Source: Ophryocystis elektroscirrha
Lineage: Eukaryota; Apicomplexa; Conoidasida; Neogregarinorida; Ophryocystidae
NCBI GenBank assembly: GCA_030141585.1
Contig: JAQIFP010000078.1
Span: 1-45,132 of the forward strand
Direction: 5' to 3'
Length of the DNA: 45,132 nucleotides
The translations under genes were made by a program, and so were the position numbers. Shown here one piece after another: positions 33,903 through 45,132 of this stretch (its first letter is position 1; each line of letters begins with the position of its first letter). The notes under the pieces were generated by a model. That model was not told where the DNA came from. It searched no databases and worked only from the letters and a program-made list of their open reading frames with translations.

Positions 33903-35082
33903 ATGGTTTCTAAGCTTGATAATTCGTTTTCGGGAATAGATATAAATGCTTATGTTATAGATTTGGGTTCTTGTGATATAAAAGCTGGCAACGCAGGTAT
34001 GTGTAGAGGTTTAACTTATATTTCCCGTACAGGCAAAGATTTTCCTAATTTTGTCACTAGCGCTACCGTCGGTAGGGAGAATGCTGCCGAAAGTTATGAA
34101 TATCCTGTATCATACACAACATATAGAGAAGGTTTTATGGTTGAGTAAGTATATAGCGCTAACAAATGTTTGCTAACATTTATATTTAGTCGTCTTTGTT
34201 ATAATATGTAAACCTGAACCATCTATGTATATTAGTCTGTAATTAATAATAATAATAATTAATTGTCGAACGTATTTAATTACACATGTATATACACTTA
34301 TATATACACATATATATACACAGCTATATACACATGTATATACACTTATACATACACATATATATACACATATATATACACATATATATACACATATATA
34401 TACACATATATATACACATATATATACACATATATATACACATATATATGCACATACATATATACATATATGTTCAATTGATATATATAGTGTCACTGTT
34501 TGTGTCTTCATATAGGCCCATACTAGATCAGCCGAATAAGCAAAGTTTATTTAGTGGAATACCAACTTTAGAAGAAGTTCTCGCTCCTGTTGAACCTTAT
34601 AAGTTAAATGACAGCGCTTTTGAAACATACATAAATTACATTTTTGAGTATCTATAAAACCTGTTTGTACTATTATTAGATGCCCCGGCTCTACTTTGAA
34701 AAACCATCCTGTCGTCATGAGTGAACCAAATTTGCATAATCGCCCTCTTCGAGTATGGTAAAAAGAAGCTTCAAATTCATTACGAATTTTTTTAGGAAGC
34801 AGCCACAGAACTTATGTTTGAGCGTTTTGAAACAGATGCACTGTATTTCATGAAGAGTGCTGTTCTTGCTTCTTTCGCAGGTAAGATAAATTAGCACGTT
34901 GATTGAGTGTAACTTTATTTAACACTCGAATAATATGTATAATAAACTATTTTACCAATTTATTTGAGTAATTTATAATAGTAGTTTCATAATGCATATT
35001 TCGTTCTTCATTTATATATATATCTACATATATATATATATATATATATATATAGGTATGTATATAGATATTCATATATTCA

Positions 35083-35113
<31 letters not shown>

Positions 35114-35134
35114 GCATATTTATATACTAATATG

Positions 35135-35171
<37 letters not shown>

Positions 35172-35975
35172 GTATATAAATATAATTAATATATATATAT
35201 GTATATATACATTTGATATTTTTTGACTAGTTGGACGGTATGGCGGATTAGTTGTCGATATGGGAGCAAGTTCTACTACAATTACTCCTGTAATTGAAGG
35301 ATTTACTTTGCAGGTAGAATAAACTAGTATTTATGGCAAAATAGCGCAATGTTGTCGAACTTCCAATAGGAGGAAATTTATTAGACTATCAGTTGGCGGC
35401 TTTAATGAAAAAACGGGATAATCTCCATAAAAAAATAGTTCCTATTTTTGCAGGTAAGTTTATTTTTTCGGTAATTCTGAGTAGTAAAAAAAAATATCCA
35501 AAATAATTTGATGTGTTTTGATGGCCAATTTCATTCAAGTTTGGTTTCATTAGAAATGTGTCATCCTTCTTTTATAAATCACAGGTATTTATAATTACTT
35601 TGATAACTTTAAATAGCCAACGTCATGTACTTCGACGAATGAGAGAATTTGTAGCATGTGTGAGTGAAAAGCCTCTCTCAAATGATTCTATTACAAATAA
35701 AAAAGATTTTTTTAATGAACCTAATCAAGAGTATCCGCTTCCTGATGGCACTTTAGTCGAGTGTTCGCAGTTTGGAGAAGAAACTGCTGAAGTTTTCTTT
35801 AATTTTGAACGTATAGTCAGAACATCATCGGAAAATTCTCCCGCTGAGCCACTACCAAGCACACTAAAGGTAATGCAACTTTTATTTTTCTGCTTGGTCT
35901 ACCCCACGTGCATACATAGGCTATATTTTATTTTATTTATACTACCCGTGCAACTTTACTTAATATTTGCATAAG

Positions 35976-36009
<34 letters not shown>

Positions 36010-36573
36010 TTTTATCTTTTAGGGTGGAAGTAATCTAATGAACTGCGTTGCCATGTGTATACAAAATTGTGATCCTGAAGCTTGTAGAGACTTACTAGGA
36101 TCTCTCATTTTCTGCGGAGGATGTTTATTGACACCTAAATTTACTCAGCGGATTAAGCAATATTCTGAGGTAATTTAGAATACTCATTAAATTTTTTAAC
36201 GTATATGTATATATAACTTATATGTATTTAAGGTTTGTGTATTGTTTATTTAAATATACTTGTATTACATATATATATATACAAATTTAAAGGAATAAAT
36301 ATAATTAATAAAATAAATTTATTGTAAATATATATGTTCACGCTAATTAAATATCATAAATATATTTTTATTTTTTTTTAGATGCAAACTACTCTTGGAG
36401 TTAATGTGAAGTATAAAATAATTGCATCAGCAGCCTCACTTGACAAACGTTTCTTACAATGGATAGGAGGTTCAATTTTAGGTTCATTAAGTACATTTCA
36501 ATCTATGTGGGTAAAGAAATCTGAATATGATGAGCATGGGGCATCGGTTATGGAAAGAAGATGCATACATTAA
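33903..36573 (+). CDS. ARP4: Actin-related protein 4 (BAF53/ACTL6)
   Basis: Nuclear actin-related protein of INO80, SWR1, NuA4 and BAF-type chromatin complexes. Ten exons (33903-34144, 34516-34647, 34680-34752, 34796-34880, 35231-35313, 35345-35453, 35554-35584, 35617-35869, 36023-36169, 36382-36573) join in frame to 448 aa, a normal ARP4 length. Marks: [17 protein letters not shown] (phosphate loop 1 region), [90 protein letters not shown] and the C-terminal [18 protein letters not shown] then [13 protein letters not shown], matching ARP4/BAF53 closely. Exon 7 is 31 nt. The first intron holds a 12-bp repeat array. An AATAAA lies just after the stop, at about 36582. Confidence 0.93.
34300..34465. 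repeat. 12-bp array (ACACATATATAT)n in ARP4 intron 1
   Basis: Tandem ACACATATATAT units with imperfect edges, inside the 371-nt intron 34145-34515. The unit differs from the decamer seen elsewhere by one extra dinucleotide. Open frames on both strands are His/Ile/Tyr/Val repeats. Confidence 0.9.
34881..35230 (+). other. ARP4 intron 4, TA-rich
   Basis: 350-nt intron containing several (TA)n blocks around 35030-35170. It joins VLASFA to [10 protein letters not shown]. No gene inside. Confidence 0.88.
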
Positions 36574-36833
36574 ACTGAAGAATAAAAGGGATTTTTTTTT
36601 TTTCTATCAGAAGTTTTCGTTTACGTAAACATTAATGGTTTGTTATGTATATATTACTTATGTTTCTTTGGAATGTACAGTGTAAGTCTGCATCAAACAA
36701 ATTATAAAATTTACATTTCCATTATGTAATTCAACAGTTTATTATGTATTTAGGTTTGAATAATGTTTATTTGAACCTACTTAAACCCATAGTTTAAGTA
36801 TCGAAAACATATTAGTATCATGATATGAAACAG

Positions 36834-36876
<43 letters not shown>

Positions 36877-37256
36877 AATGAGATGGAAATTTCTTGGTTC
36901 TTGTTTTTGAAGTTGTGGTTTAGAAAATTAAAGTTTTGAGTGTATTCAAAATTTTTTTAAATTTTCATGAAAGACCATATAATAATAGTATCATTAAAGG
37001 CGGCAAATTACATACTTATATGATTTTTGCTGATTTTGAATAAACATTTTTTTTTTACTAAATTTGTTTGTAATTGCGGGTGTTGCAATAAATTTAATAT
37101 ACATAAATCATCAAAACAATTACACTATAAAATAATACTGGATCAAAAGAAAACTAGTGATTTATTTTTGCTAGCAACATAATCTGGAGCTAATTTTATG
37201 GAAATAATTAAGATAGTCAGATTTTTGTATCTACAGCCTCTGTGTAGGACCATAGT
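36574..37256. other. Intergenic region between ARP4 and RPT3
   Basis: 683 bp with a (TA)n run at about 36840-36874. It must include the ARP4 3' end and the RPT3 promoter. No other gene is seen. Confidence 0.65.
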
Positions 37257-39278
37257 ATGGATAGCTGTGAAAAACGTAGCATGGAAGTTTATACAGACCG
37301 TTACTCAGATATTTCAAATTTGTGTAGCCAGTTGAATTTCTTAGAGGTTCAAGAAAATTATATACGAGATGATCAAAAGAGTTTAAAGCTTGAACTTGAG
37401 CATGCTAAAGCCGAAATTTTGCGTATAAGATCTGTTCCTTTGGTGATTGGACAGTTCTTAGAAATGATTGACGCCAAGCACGGAATAGTCAGTTCAACTG
37501 CGGGGTCCACTTACTATGTGAGAGTTTTATCTACTCTTAATCGGTAATTAATATGCTTAATACTGCACTTAATTTCACGATTATAACATTCTAGAATCTG
37601 TTTTAATATATATATATATATATGTATGCGTGTTTGAACAATTTTTTTTATAGTGATTTGAAGCATGTTTTGGTTTGAAATGTTAATGTGTATATATGTG
37701 CATATATGTGTATAAAATGTGCTATGAATGACATAGATTTGTTAAATAGGTATATCGTTGGTTAATTTATAATGAAGATCAGTTAGAAGCATTACAAACT
37801 TTTAACGAAATATGTCTTATATGTATTTAATTTAGAGAATTGTTAAAACCTTCGGCTTCTATCGCTCTCCATAGACATTCGCATTCTGTAGTCGATGTTC
37901 TGCCTCCTGAAGCAGATACATCTATTCAAATGTTGACTATTTCAGAAAAACCTAACGTTAGCTATTCGGTAAGATGGTAATATAATATATACGTGATTTT
38001 TATTAAAATACAATTTGCATATTGTACGTATATTTTTTTGTAGGATATAGGCGGGATGGATATACAAAAACAAGAAATAAAAGAAGCTGTGGAGTTACCT
38101 TTGACGTGTCCTGAGTTGTATCAGCAAGTTGGAATCGACCCCCCTACGTAAGCCCCCTATATATACATATAATTAAAAATGTCGTTACGTAATCTTTTTA
38201 GAACCATGTTTTTACGTAAAAATGGTTATTACTGTTGGTTTTTTGTACTTATTTAGTCAACAATTTATTTACTGTGAAATATAAAGTTCAGACTAATAAA
38301 ACTTACTTCACAGGGGTGTACTTTTATACGGTCCTCCTGGTACAGGAAAAACGATGCTGGCTAAAGCAGTAGCAAATCACACAACAGCGACATTTATTCG
38401 GGTCATAGGCTCAGAATTTGTACAAAAGTATTTAGGAGAAGGTCCTCGTATGGTTCGAGATGTATTTCGCTTAGCACGCGAAAACGCTCCAGCTATTATA
38501 TTTATTGATGAAGTGGACGCTGTAGCAACAAAGCGTTTTGATGCTCAAACAGGAGCAGACAGAGAAGTTCAACGTATATTATTAGAGCTTTTGAATCAAC
38601 TTGACGGATTTGATCAAGAAACAAACGTTAAAGTAATAATGGCAACAAATCGTGCAGATACTCTTGACCCTGCTCTATTGCGTCCTGGTAATATAATAAT
38701 ATAAATAAATATATACATTCTGTACAATATTGACTTGTATTATAATTAATTAATATTATTAATAATAATTAATTAATAATATCAATATCATTATAATATT
38801 ATTATTAAATACTTTAATTAATAATAAAATTTTATTTAGAAAATTAATTTTACTCATTCATGTATTACAGAATTAATAAAGATTTATTTATTATCATTTA
38901 TAAGTTAAAATCACATGCGATAGGGCGGTTAGACCGTAAAATTGAATTTCCTTTACCCGACCGGAGACAAAGAAGATTAATTTTCCAAGTATATTAGCAT
39001 TCACAGTCAAAAAATTATTAGACAATAACTGCTAAATTGAATCTCTCCGATGAAGTGGATTTAGAAGATTATGTTTCGCGTCCGGAGAAAGTTTCAGCAG
39101 CAGACATTAGAGCTATTTGTTTAGAGGCTGGAATGCACGCTGTTCGTAAAAATAGGTATAGATTTAACTAATAGTCAAAACTAATGTTAGATGTATTATT
39201 CTTCCAAATGATTTCGAAAAAGGATGGAAATCACAAATAAAGAAACATGACAGATCGTTTGAGTTTTATGGTTTATAA
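37257..39278 (+). CDS. RPT3: 26S proteasome regulatory ATPase RPT3 (PSMC4)
   Basis: AAA+ subunit of the 19S base that unfolds ubiquitinated substrates. Seven exons (37257-37543, 37836-37968, 38044-38147, 38314-38687, 38924-38988, 39022-39155, 39191-39278) give 394 aa, normal for RPT3. It has an N-terminal coiled coil ([20 protein letters not shown]), an OB segment ([20 protein letters not shown]), [18 protein letters not shown] specific for RPT3, [20 protein letters not shown], Walker A GPPGTGKT, the pore loop segment [16 protein letters not shown], Walker [38 protein letters not shown] and [20 protein letters not shown]. The C-terminus is EFYGL, where RPT3 normally ends in an HbYX motif such as EFYK; here Tyr is third from the end. 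Confidence 0.96.
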
Positions 39279-39564
39279 ATAATTATTTTTCAATACCTTA
39301 CAGTTAACTATCATAAGCATAAATTTAAATATAAATATTCATGGAATTTAATCATTAGATTTTAATCATTAGATTCTGTTTGAGTGGTTAATTGAACCAA
39401 AAATTTACCAAAATGGACGTGTTAACTGATTTAAATTACAAAATGAATGATACCAGTATGAATTTCAACCCAAAAATATGACTTTATATGAATAAAATAA
39501 AAAAAATATTTTTTAGGACCCGTGTCTGGTTTTTGGTTGAATCCTTTCTCTATATCTACTAAAC

Positions 39565-42500
39565 ATGGATCAGCAGTTGTATGACGAATTTGGTAATTAC
39601 ATAGGTCCAGAAATCGATGATGAGGAAGATGAAGAAGAGGAGGACGAGGATTTAGAGTTGTATAATGATAGAGCCGATATAAGTGCAGATACTTTGGCTT
39701 TAGCATTAGCAGATACGCAAGCACCAGATATATCCGTTCCGCATGAAGAAAAAAAATACTATCCAGAAGCCTCAGAATTATACGGAGACACTGTAGAAAC
39801 GTTAGTACAAGATGAAGATACTCAACCAATAACAGAACCAATCATAGCACCAATTAAAACAAAAAACTTTGATGTGGTAGAACGTGAATTACCCAATACT
39901 TCATTTACTTACGATTTTTTATCGCAGCTAATGTTTAAGCCCAATCTTATTCGACAAATATGTTTTTTGGGACATCTCCATTCCGGAAAAACTACACTTA
40001 TTGATATTTTAGTTAAAGATACTCATCACATGGAAGAAGGTCAATGGAAAAAAATTCATAATAAATACATGGATAATCGTAAAGATGAAATAGAGCGTGG
40101 TTTGTCCATAAAAGCTAATCCCATATCTTTGATATTGTCTGGAGACGCTGACAAATCTTATTTATTTAATGTTATGGATACTCCAGGTATTTATACTATT
40201 ATTCAAATTCACCATATAGACTAACAATTATGTAATATACTTGACTGTTAATTTATCTTTTAAATATATATGTCCTAATATGTTTTACCCACACACAATT
40301 TATATATGTATATATATGTATATATATGTATATATATGTATATATATGTATATATATGTATATATATGTATATATATGTATATATATGAATATATATGTA
40401 TATATATAAATATATATGTATATATATGTACATATAATTATATATATGTACATATAATTATATATATGTATATATATGTATATATATGTATATATATGTA
40501 TATATATGTATATATATGTATATATATGTGTATATGTTTATATACGTATGCTATGTGTGTAATCTTTTTATGTTATATCACTGAAATAAATCCTTAAAAT
40601 TTGATCTCATTTTTTTTTTTTAAAGGCCACGTGAATTTTCAAGATGAAGCTGTCGCTGCAATTAGAATGAGTGATGCGGCTGTTATAGTTGTTGATGCAT
40701 TAAATGGAGTCATGTGTAACACTGAAAAGTTACTGCAGTGTGCGTTATCAGAAAGATTGTCAATCGTGGTTATAATAAACTGTATAGATCGATTAATATT
40801 GGAGTTAAAATTGCCTCCAACGGATGCTTATTTCAAGCTTAAACACACTATAGATGAGTTGAATCAAGTTACATCGGAATATTGTGAAGCACTTTCTCTC
40901 CCTAATGTACACTTTTCACCATCAAAAGGAAACGTAGCTTTTGCTTCTGGTCAGTATGGCTTCATTTTTACAATAGAATCTTTTTGTGAGAAGTACCAAA
41001 AACAACACTTACAGCAAACTCGTAATTTGAGAGGAGGCTGGATGAGGGGTTTAGAAACAGAATTTGATATGGAAATATTCAAAAAATGTATGTGGGGTGA
41101 TATATGGTATAATAAACACACGAAGCAATTTACAACGAATCCAAATTCGGAGGTTCCGATGGAATCGGAATCGACTGATGCTTCCATGGAAGGTTCCGCA
41201 ACAATCAATCGAACTTTCGTTGAGTTTATTTTGAATCCAATATATAAAATATTTGGTCATACAGTCGGAGAACAGGAGGAAGTTATTTTAGATGCCTTGA
41301 AACTTACTGAATGTAAAAAAAATTTAACTCATACACAAGCAACCAAATTTATATTACATTCCATATGTAAAGAGTTCTTTAAAAATACAATATCGAGTTT
41401 TGTGAATATGGTTATAAACTACACATTAAGTCCTCAACAAAATGCTTTACAGAAAATAAGCAATATATATAATGGATACTCAACTTCCTCTAATAAGATC
41501 CTCGACAGTATAGCGACTGCCGACAAAAATGGTCCTCTGATTATTCATGTAGTAAAAAGCTACCATCGTCCAGACTGTACTGATTTTGATGTTCTTGGCC
41601 GCATATTCAGTGGTACTGTTTATAAAGGGCAAAAAGTCAAAATTCTTGGAGAAACGTATTCCACCAATGACACCGAAGATTTAGAAATAAGAGAAATTAC
41701 TCATTTATGGATATATCAAGCTGGGCGCTACCGTGTAGAGGTAAATTATTATATTAAGGGTTGCTATTATCTATTATATAATAAAATGCACCATATATAA
41801 ATCTTTATAATACAAATATATATTATATAAATATATATTATATAAATAATATATATTTATATAATATAATATATATAAATTATAATGTAAATAAATTATA
41901 ACGTATATAAATAATATTATAAATAATATTATTAATATTATAATTAATGATTATTAAATAATATTATTAATAATTAAATGATATAGGTATCTCATGTTCC
42001 AGCTGGGAATTGGGTATTAATGGGAGGTCTATCTTACTGTATAACTAAAACTGCTACTATTACAAACTTCAATAGTTATGATCCTGCAACAAATACGTTT
42101 ATTCAAGAATGTCAAGATCATGATATTGAAGCATTTAAACCGTTAAAGTTTCGAGCTAAACCTGTTATAAGAGTCTCCTGCGAACCCCTACATCCTTCCG
42201 AGTTACCTAAAATGTTGGAAGGTTTTAGACGCGTCAATAGAGCGTATCCTATATGTGAAACAAAAGTAGAAGAAAGTGGAGAACATGTCATATTTGGGAC
42301 AGGCGAGCTCTTTTTGGATTGTGTACTTCACGATCTTCGAGTTTTATATGGTGACTTAGAAGTCAAAGTAGCCGACCCAGTCACACAATTCTGCGAAACA
42401 TGTGTGGAAGTATCAGCTTTGTCTAGTTACGCGTCCAGTGCCAATGGAAAAAATACTCTTCATATGTCTGTGGAGCCCTTAGAGAAAGGCATAGCAGAAG

Positions 42501-43903
42501 AAATCGAGTTTGGAACTCTCAAATTCCCAAGTCCCTTAAATTCTAATGAAGAAAAAAAGCAGCTAGAGGCAAAGTTAATGAAAACACTAGAGACTAAATA
42601 TAATTGGGATATATTAGCAGCACGGTCTGTTTGGGCATTTGGGCCTACAAATGAAGATGGAACTAATATTCTTATTGACGATACCATTCCTACCGAAGTT
42701 GATAAAGCACAATTAAACACAGTAAAAAGTCTTATTGTACAGGGATTTCAATGGGTCACTCGAGAAGGACCACTTATAGAAGAAAATGTTAGGTACAAAT
42801 ACTTTATTTATTCTCTTAAAATATACTACTTATAAGTAAAAATGTTAAATAAAAAAAAAAAATCGAGTTTTTGCTATGTATATAACAATTATTAATTGAT
42901 ATTTTATTTAGAAATTGCAAATTTCGATTAATTAATGCTGAGATTTCATCTGACCCAGTGTCTAAAGGAGGAGGACAAATTATTCCATGTGCAAGGCGTG
43001 TTGCATATTCTGCATTTTTACTAGCTACTCCACGATTAATGGAACCCGTATTATTTGTTGAAATAGAGTGTCCCGCAGACTGCGTTTCTGCCATATATAC
43101 AGTTTTAGCAAAGTACGCAAACTCATATATATATAGTTTCTATCAAGACGTCGAGGACACGTATCTAAGGATATGCCTAAGCCAGGGACACCTCTTTATA
43201 TAGTTCATGCATATATACCTGCAATTGAATCCTTTGGATTTGAAACAGATTTAAGGTAAATTTATTATATATATTCTCAATATATATATAATAAATATAA
43301 ATTGAAATAATATCTATATATATATTACTTCAGAAATGCAAATATATTTTCTATATATAATAATATTTAACTAATTTAATTTGAAATAATGAACAATTCT
43401 ATATATTTATATAGATGTTTATTATATATTGTATATATTGTATATATATTGTATATATATTGTATATATATTGTATATATATTGTACATATATTTTATAT
43501 ATATTGTTTTAATGGATTTTAAATATAGAGAAATGTCTTATTTATTAATTTATTGTAATTGTTATTAGAACACATACAAGTGGTCAAGCTTTTTGTTTAT
43601 CGTTATTTGACCATTGGGCTTTAGTACCAGGAGATCCATTAGACAAGGTAACTTTTTTTTTATTTTTCTATTGAACTGAATAGTCAATACTATTGAGAGC
43701 ACTAGAACCAGCGCCAACACCTCATTTGGCAAGAGAATTCTTATTGAAAACCAGAAGAAGAAAGGTAACAAGTACAAAAAAAAAAAACCTTTTTTTTTTT
43801 ACAGGGTTTATCGGAAAACGTTGCTATTCATAAATTTTTTGACAATCCTGAATTAGCTCAAATGGCTAAAGAAGCCGCAGACTTTGATGATTATTTTGAA
43901 TAG
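39565..43903 (+). CDS. SNU114: U5 snRNP GTPase SNU114/EFTUD2
   Basis: EF-2-like GTPase of the U5 snRNP that, with Prp8 and Brr2, drives spliceosome activation and disassembly. Eight exons (39565-40186, 40626-41740, 41987-42792, 42912-43112, 43148-43255, 43569-43647, 43684-43764, 43805-43903) give 1036 aa (human 972, yeast 1008). The acidic N-terminus ([20 protein letters not shown]) is followed by G1 [12 protein letters not shown]2 region [11 protein letters not shown]3 DTPG|HVNF split by intron 1, and G4 NCID where NKID is expected. Domain II has [10 protein letters not shown] and [19 protein letters not shown]; domains IV-V have [68 protein letters not shown] and LKTRRRKGLSENV. A 35-nt intron at 43113-43147 uses the second of two nearby acceptors, which gives AKRRGHV. 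Confidence 0.96.
40300..40540. repeat. 10-bp array (TATATATGTA)n in SNU114 intron 1
   Basis: About 24 decamer units, the reverse complement of the ATATATATAC unit at 1-126, with some CATATAATTA variants. It lies inside the 439-nt intron 40187-40625. Open frames over it are repeat artefacts. Confidence 0.93.
43256..43568 (+). other. SNU114 intron 5, with TTGTATATATA repeats
   Basis: 313-nt intron; around 43425-43506 it has about seven imperfect TATATATTGTA units. It joins ETDLR to THTSGQAF. No gene inside. Confidence 0.88.
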
Positions 43904-44086
43904 AATTTATCCAAATACATGATTTTAAAATAATTGAACTCTAAAATCTATTTTAGGTATTTATACATTCAAGTATAATCATGAATTTAGCCTATTTTTT
44001 CATTTTAATAAGTTTTCGTATTTTGACGCTTTGTTTTTGCTAAGTCGAATTTCACAATACTGAAATAATAAATAAAAATAAAAAAC
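43904..44086. other. Convergent intergenic gap after SNU114
   Basis: AT-rich 3' flanks of SNU114 and of the minus-strand orphan, with AATAAA-like strings near 44065-44080. No gene is seen. Confidence 0.6.
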
Positions 44087-44939
44087 TCACTCATTTAATC
44101 TTTTTTCCATAAGTTGAAGATAATGAACTAGGCCATTCCATGCAGACTCATTTAGTATAACACCTCGTATGCGGACATCGACAATATTAGAAGTATCGTT
44201 TGATTGCTGTATACAGATTTGTTGTTTATTTATAAATAAATACCTTTCGCAAACACACTGCTAACTTCAATATTGTACTATCGGGAGGATCAAATGTAAA
44301 ACAAAATTCGCCAAAATACTCTGTTGCTTTATTACTCATTTTTCTAAAAAAAAAAAAAAAAAAAAATAATTACTTTGTGTTTTTTTTTACCTGTAACCTA
44401 AATTTCGCAAAAGTTTTCTAAAATTGGTAGACACAGCATATACATTCAACTCATTAGCCTGTACACTGTTGAACTGCTCTAATTTAATTTCACGTTTTCT
44501 TTCATAAACTTGTCTATTTAGCGATAATAAATGTTGTTATTTAATTACATAGATTGCTGATTTTTAGGAAACACTACTTGCTCTATTTGCAAATTAGATA
44601 AAGGACTAAATTGTTTCCCGCTCAAATTTCCACTAGACTCTAAATAATTAATTAAAATAAAATAAATAATACTTAAAACTCCATTATTTAAGAATGACTG
44701 CCATATTTCTTCGGTATAAATTCGAAAACATGATTCTCTTCCAGCCATATAAGTGAGCTGTTTTAAAAGAGCTTCCGTTTTGTTTAATTCACATGAACCA
44801 TTAATTATACATTCATGGTACGATTCATAATTTTTATTGATTTCAAGGTTAAATAAAGAAGTGTATTGCTCAAAGTTTGAGAAATCCAAGCTTTTAATGG
44901 GTGAAGTATTAGGAACTGTTTGAGCGGTTTCAGAAACCT
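44087..44939 (-). CDS. Hypothetical protein, four exons seen, N-terminus outside or unresolved
   Basis: Exons 44549-44939, 44391-44513, 44244-44343 and 44087-44206 join with consistent phase to about 244 aa. Segments: QTVPNTSPIKSLDFSNFEQY, then ECIINGSCELNKTEALLKQL, CFRIYTEEIWQSFLNNGVLS, VYERKREIKLEQFNSVQANE, AVSTNFRKLLRNLGYR, EYFGEFCFTFDPPDSTILKL and NESAWNGLVHYLQLMEKRLN. Mixed helical/strand composition, with no signal peptide. I do not recognise it; four phase-compatible junctions argue for a real gene. The upstream exon (acceptor TTATAG at 44940) should be to the right, beyond 44940, but I could not find it. Confidence 0.65.
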
Positions 44940-45020
44940 CTATAATTAATATATTTATCCAAAAAATATATTATCAAAATTTTTTTATTTTTGTATACAT
45001 ATATGTATATATAAATAAAA

Positions 45021-45061
<41 letters not shown>

Positions 45062-45132
45062 GCCTATCCCGAACAATCAACGAATAAAACTTATTCAAGA
45101 ATTACAAGAAAATCTTCCAAATATTCTTGAGC
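44940..45132. other. Right-edge region with A-run and a possible exon
   Basis: An A-run (about 45024-45056) ends in GCTAG. From 45061 the plus strand reads PIPNNQRIKLIQELQENLPN then ILE to the edge, which looks like a coding exon after a homopolymer intron. The minus strand also has a short open stretch ending at a stop. I favour a plus-strand exon but cannot show it. Confidence 0.35.

Noticed and set aside
34173..34657. Cys/Tyr/Ile/His-rich frames on both strands
   Set aside because: They cover the 12-bp array in ARP4 intron 1; only 34516-34647 is real exon.
1..45132. Non-standard genetic code
   Set aside because: TAA, TAG and TGA all occur as natural ends of conserved genes (ARP4 TAA, SNU114 and NOP14 TAG, RAD16 and POL5 TGA), and no in-frame stops interrupt conserved domains after splicing.
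1..45132. Transposons, tRNA, rRNA, phage-like or defence genes
   Set aside because: I looked for reverse transcriptase or transposase motifs, terminal repeats and RNA gene signatures by eye and saw none; a covariance-model tRNA scan and a repeat-library search would settle this.

Overview
This is an intron-rich, very AT-rich stretch of eukaryotic nuclear DNA. Stop codons TAA, TAG and TGA all end conserved genes, so the code looks standard, and introns follow GT..AG. Genes are closely packed. Introns fall into two size classes: many of about 28-36 nt, often little more than an A- or T-run, and long ones (250-1250 nt) filled with TA-type microsatellites or minisatellites. PEX4, cpn10, MZT1, Snu114 and the CCR4-NOT complex point to a protist or early-diverging fungus with mitochondria and peroxisomes. 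I cannot place the lineage from the sequence alone.

Layout. At 1-4.8 kb: the last exon of a plus-strand gene, a NOT3/NOT5-like CCR4-NOT subunit (minus), the peroxisomal E2 PEX4 (plus), mitochondrial cpn10 (minus) and a small orphan (plus). At 5.2-10.9 kb: a 1449-aa RAD16-type SNF2/RING repair ATPase with an N-terminal PARP-type zinc finger and a SAP motif (plus), overlapped tail-to-tail by a 143-aa orphan (minus). At 11.2-14.9 kb: a small putative secreted protein, a 2-Cys peroxiredoxin and ubiquilin/Dsk2 (all minus). At 15.4-21 kb: NOP14 (plus, nine exons), whose third intron is a 1.25-kb minisatellite. At 21.1-26.2 kb: GlcNAc-6-P deacetylase (minus), a Mei2-like double-RRM protein (plus), MOZART1 (minus), an acylated orphan (plus) and a small orphan (minus). 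At 26.7-32.2 kb: one 10-exon POL5/MYBBP1A gene (minus) that looks like several fragments until spliced. At 32.4-45.1 kb: a short URI/prefoldin-like gene (minus), ARP4/BAF53 (plus), proteasome ATPase RPT3 (plus), U5 snRNP GTPase SNU114 (plus), a four-exon orphan (minus) and a fragment at the right edge.

These are mostly housekeeping genes: ribosome biogenesis (NOP14, POL5), protein quality control (ubiquilin, RPT3, cpn10, URI), splicing (SNU114), chromatin and repair (ARP4, RAD16) and mRNA turnover (NOT3). No operon or gene-cluster logic links them. I found no mobile element, CRISPR array, tRNA, rRNA or defence system. What is unusual is the gene architecture: tiny homopolymer introns, first exons consisting only of ATG, a 14-nt microexon, an intron built from a 12-bp repeat, overlapping 3' ends, and a few changed signature residues in conserved proteins.

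Exon coordinates come from manual joining of splice sites with reading-frame checks. Where the join is phase-consistent and the product matches a family, confidence is high.
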